A DNA stretch of 6,663 nt from Promethearchaeota archaeon (GTDB taxonomy: Archaea > Asgardarchaeota > Lokiarchaeia > Sigynarchaeales > SOKP01): the NCBI GenBank assembly GCA_030608765.1, contig JAUWDN010000061.1, forward strand, positions 1-6,663, given 5' to 3'. The translations under genes and the position numbers were made by a program. Positions 5,306-6,663 of the stretch are shown here, one piece after another (position 1 is the first letter of the stretch; each line of letters opens with the position of its first letter). The notes below the pieces were generated by a model. The model was not told the DNA's origin. It saw only the letters and a program-made list of their open reading frames with translations, and searched no databases.

Positions 5306-6663
5306 ATGCCAAAATATAATATCGCGTTTGATGTAGCACATAAACCTAGAGGTAAAATCGACGAGAATCTCACAGAATTACGAGATTTCTTAAATTCAAA
5401 CGACTTTCTCTGTTATAACTTCTTGGAAACTCCAATTACTCAAAATTCATTGAAAGCTTTTGATATCTTAGTATTCGTCTGTCCAGACTTTGCTAGAATT
5501 ACTTCTATGGAAATTACTGAAATTGATAATTGGGTTAGGCAAGATGGAGGCGGGTTATTGCTTCTATCTCATGCTGGGGGAGACAGAGGAAGAAATAGCA
5601 ATTTAAGTGAACTTAGTCAGAATTTTGGCATTGTTTTTGAAAACGATCAAGTCTTAGATGAAACTTATAATCTAGGAATGGAAAATATGCCCATAATTAC
5701 AGCATTCATACCACCACATCCAATTACAAATGGTATTAGTTCTATTTGTTATAGATCTGGTTGCTCACTTAGTGTATTAGGAAATTCGATTTCAACCGTT
5801 TCTTCAAATGAGACTTCTGAACCATTCTCATCTGCATTGGTCTGTGTTTCTGAGCCGGATAATGGTAGAATTTGTGCTATAGGAAGTTATGAAATATTTA
5901 GAGATAGAGTAGGGGGTGGATTTAGTAACGATGAACATCCCAATTTTGCATTTAACATTTTTTCGTGGTTAATCTCTGACTATAGAATGGATCTACATTC
6001 TAGTGGTGCAATTCCGAAAATTATCCCTCAAGAGGGATTAGTTGGCCAACAAATGTCAGACTATTCTTCATCTCTGACCCACCCTGATTTAGACCATAGG
6101 CAAAAAGTAGATATCAATTTTTCTATGAACATATCAAAGAAGAGCGAGTTAGTAGAATTACTCAAAATATTTCAGAACCAAATTGACACGATAAAAACAA
6201 CTATTGATAAACTAATTAAAACTGCTATATCATCTGATAAAGATGTTACTGAATTGAAAAAACAGCAAGTAAAAACTAGAAAGTCTTCACAAAAGCAGAT
6301 TAAAAAATCAATTAATAATGGATTTGATGAGTTATTAGCCCCCCCGGAAAAACTATCTGATTTACCACCAAAACCCGATAGCTTAAAGACGAAAGACAGC
6401 GATGATCTTATTGGATTACCAAAACTCGACATCACAGATAAATTAAAACCCCTACCAAAACCGAAATCTGGTAAGAAAGCTAAAAAGAAAGATTTGTTAG
6501 CTCAAAAAAAAGCATTAGAAGCAAAATTGAGTTCGGTTAAGAATTTGATAGATTTTATAGAAAAGAAATACGCTTCAAAACAAATGGATAAGAAATCTTA
6601 CGAAAAACGAGTTAGTCAATTGAAGACTGATTTGAAAACAACCCAAAATAAAATTGAAGAAAT
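5306..6663 (+). CDS. IFT52/GldG-like GIFT-domain protein with Pro-rich linker and coiled-coil tail (3' end outside window)
   Basis: ATG 5306 opens a frame that stays open to the window end, giving 452 residues so far. Residues 4-225 form an alpha/beta domain resembling the GIFT domain of intraflagellar transport protein IFT52 and gliding protein GldG, related to the class I glutamine-amidotransferase-like fold. Key parts are DILVFVCPDFARITSMEI (53-70), the Gly-rich turn GGGLLLLSHAGGDRG (81-95), NLSELSQNFGIVFENDQVL (99-117), the strand pair ICAIGS (189-194), and the closing helix NFAFNIFSWL (213-222). No nucleophile cysteine is seen at the usual elbow, so it is probably a binding domain and not an amidotransferase. 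A helical segment (277-306), a charged stretch (311-335), a Pro/Lys-rich linker (345-395) and a coiled-coil or helical hairpin (396-452) follow. No signal peptide or membrane helix is seen in the visible part, unlike GldG. It has its own promoter and Shine-Dalgarno sequence. Homology to GIFT is well supported by pattern; a link to transport or cytoskeleton is inference. Confidence 0.78.
   Translation, partial: MPKYNIAFDVAHKPRGKIDENLTELRDFLNSNDFLCYNFLETPITQNSLKAFDILVFVCPDFARITSMEITEIDNWVRQDGGGLLLLSHAGGDRGRNSNLSELSQNFGIVFENDQVLDETYNLGMENMPIITAFIPPHPITNGISSICYRSGCSLSVLGNSISTVSSNETSEPFSSALVCVSEPDNGRICAIGSYEIFRDRVGGGFSNDEHPNFAFNIFSWLISDYRMDLHSSGAIPKIIPQEGLVGQQMSDYSSSLTHPDLDHRQKVDINFSMNISKKSELVELLKIFQNQIDTIKTTIDKLIKTAISSDKDVTELKKQQVKTRKSSQKQIKKSINNGFDELLAPPEKLSDLPPKPDSLKTKDSDDLIGLPKLDITDKLKPLPKPKSGKKAKKKDLLAQKKALEAKLSSVKNLIDFIEKKYASKQMDKKSYEKRVSQLKTDLKTTQNKIEE

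Noticed and set aside
6172..6435. Minus-strand open frame of 87 codons inside the GIFT-protein tail
   Set aside because: It is opposite a long, well-supported coding frame and has a Ser/Phe-rich composition typical of the complement of Lys/Asp-rich coding sequence.

Overview
This AT-rich window is most likely from an archaeon. It carries a GPN-loop GTPase, a family found in archaea and eukaryotes but not typically in bacteria. Several genes have TATA-like boxes about 26-29 bases before the start codon and no Shine-Dalgarno sequence, and oligo-T runs follow stop codons. An intraflagellar-transport-like (IFT52/GIFT) protein together with charged coiled-coil orphans suggests an Asgard archaeon, perhaps of the Lokiarchaeia type. 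That placement is inference; no rRNA or other marker is present. All genes read with the standard code.

Layout. Bases 1-326 hold the C-terminal end of a plus-strand membrane protein: a last beta-propeller-like blade followed by two membrane helices. It converges, with four bases between the stop codons, on a minus-strand pair: a small DsrE-family protein (681-331) lying downstream of a beta-class DNA methyltransferase (1562-753). Seventeen bases from the methyltransferase start, and divergent from it, is a small nucleoside 2-deoxyribosyltransferase-like protein (1580-1984). A 326-residue protein of unknown function (2146-3126) follows, with a beta-rich N-terminus, a Pro-rich linker and a coiled-coil tail. 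Next come the GPN-loop GTPase (3276-4052) and, 38 bases later, a sugar-phosphate nucleotidyltransferase with a left-handed beta-helix tail (4091-5188). The window ends inside a long gene (5306 to beyond 6663) whose N-terminal domain resembles the GIFT domain of IFT52 and GldG.

How the genes relate. The GPN GTPase and nucleotidyltransferase probably share a transcript, and the methyltransferase and DsrE gene may share another. The methyltransferase has no restriction enzyme in view, so it looks like an orphan. No CRISPR array, tRNA, rRNA or insertion sequence was seen, and no intergenic stretch exceeds 300 bases.

Two points stand out. The GPN GTPase frame contains no ATG, GTG or TTG before its P-loop, and a good Shine-Dalgarno sequence points to an ATT start. 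The last gene follows IFT52 not only in its GIFT domain but apparently also in the order of the segments after it.
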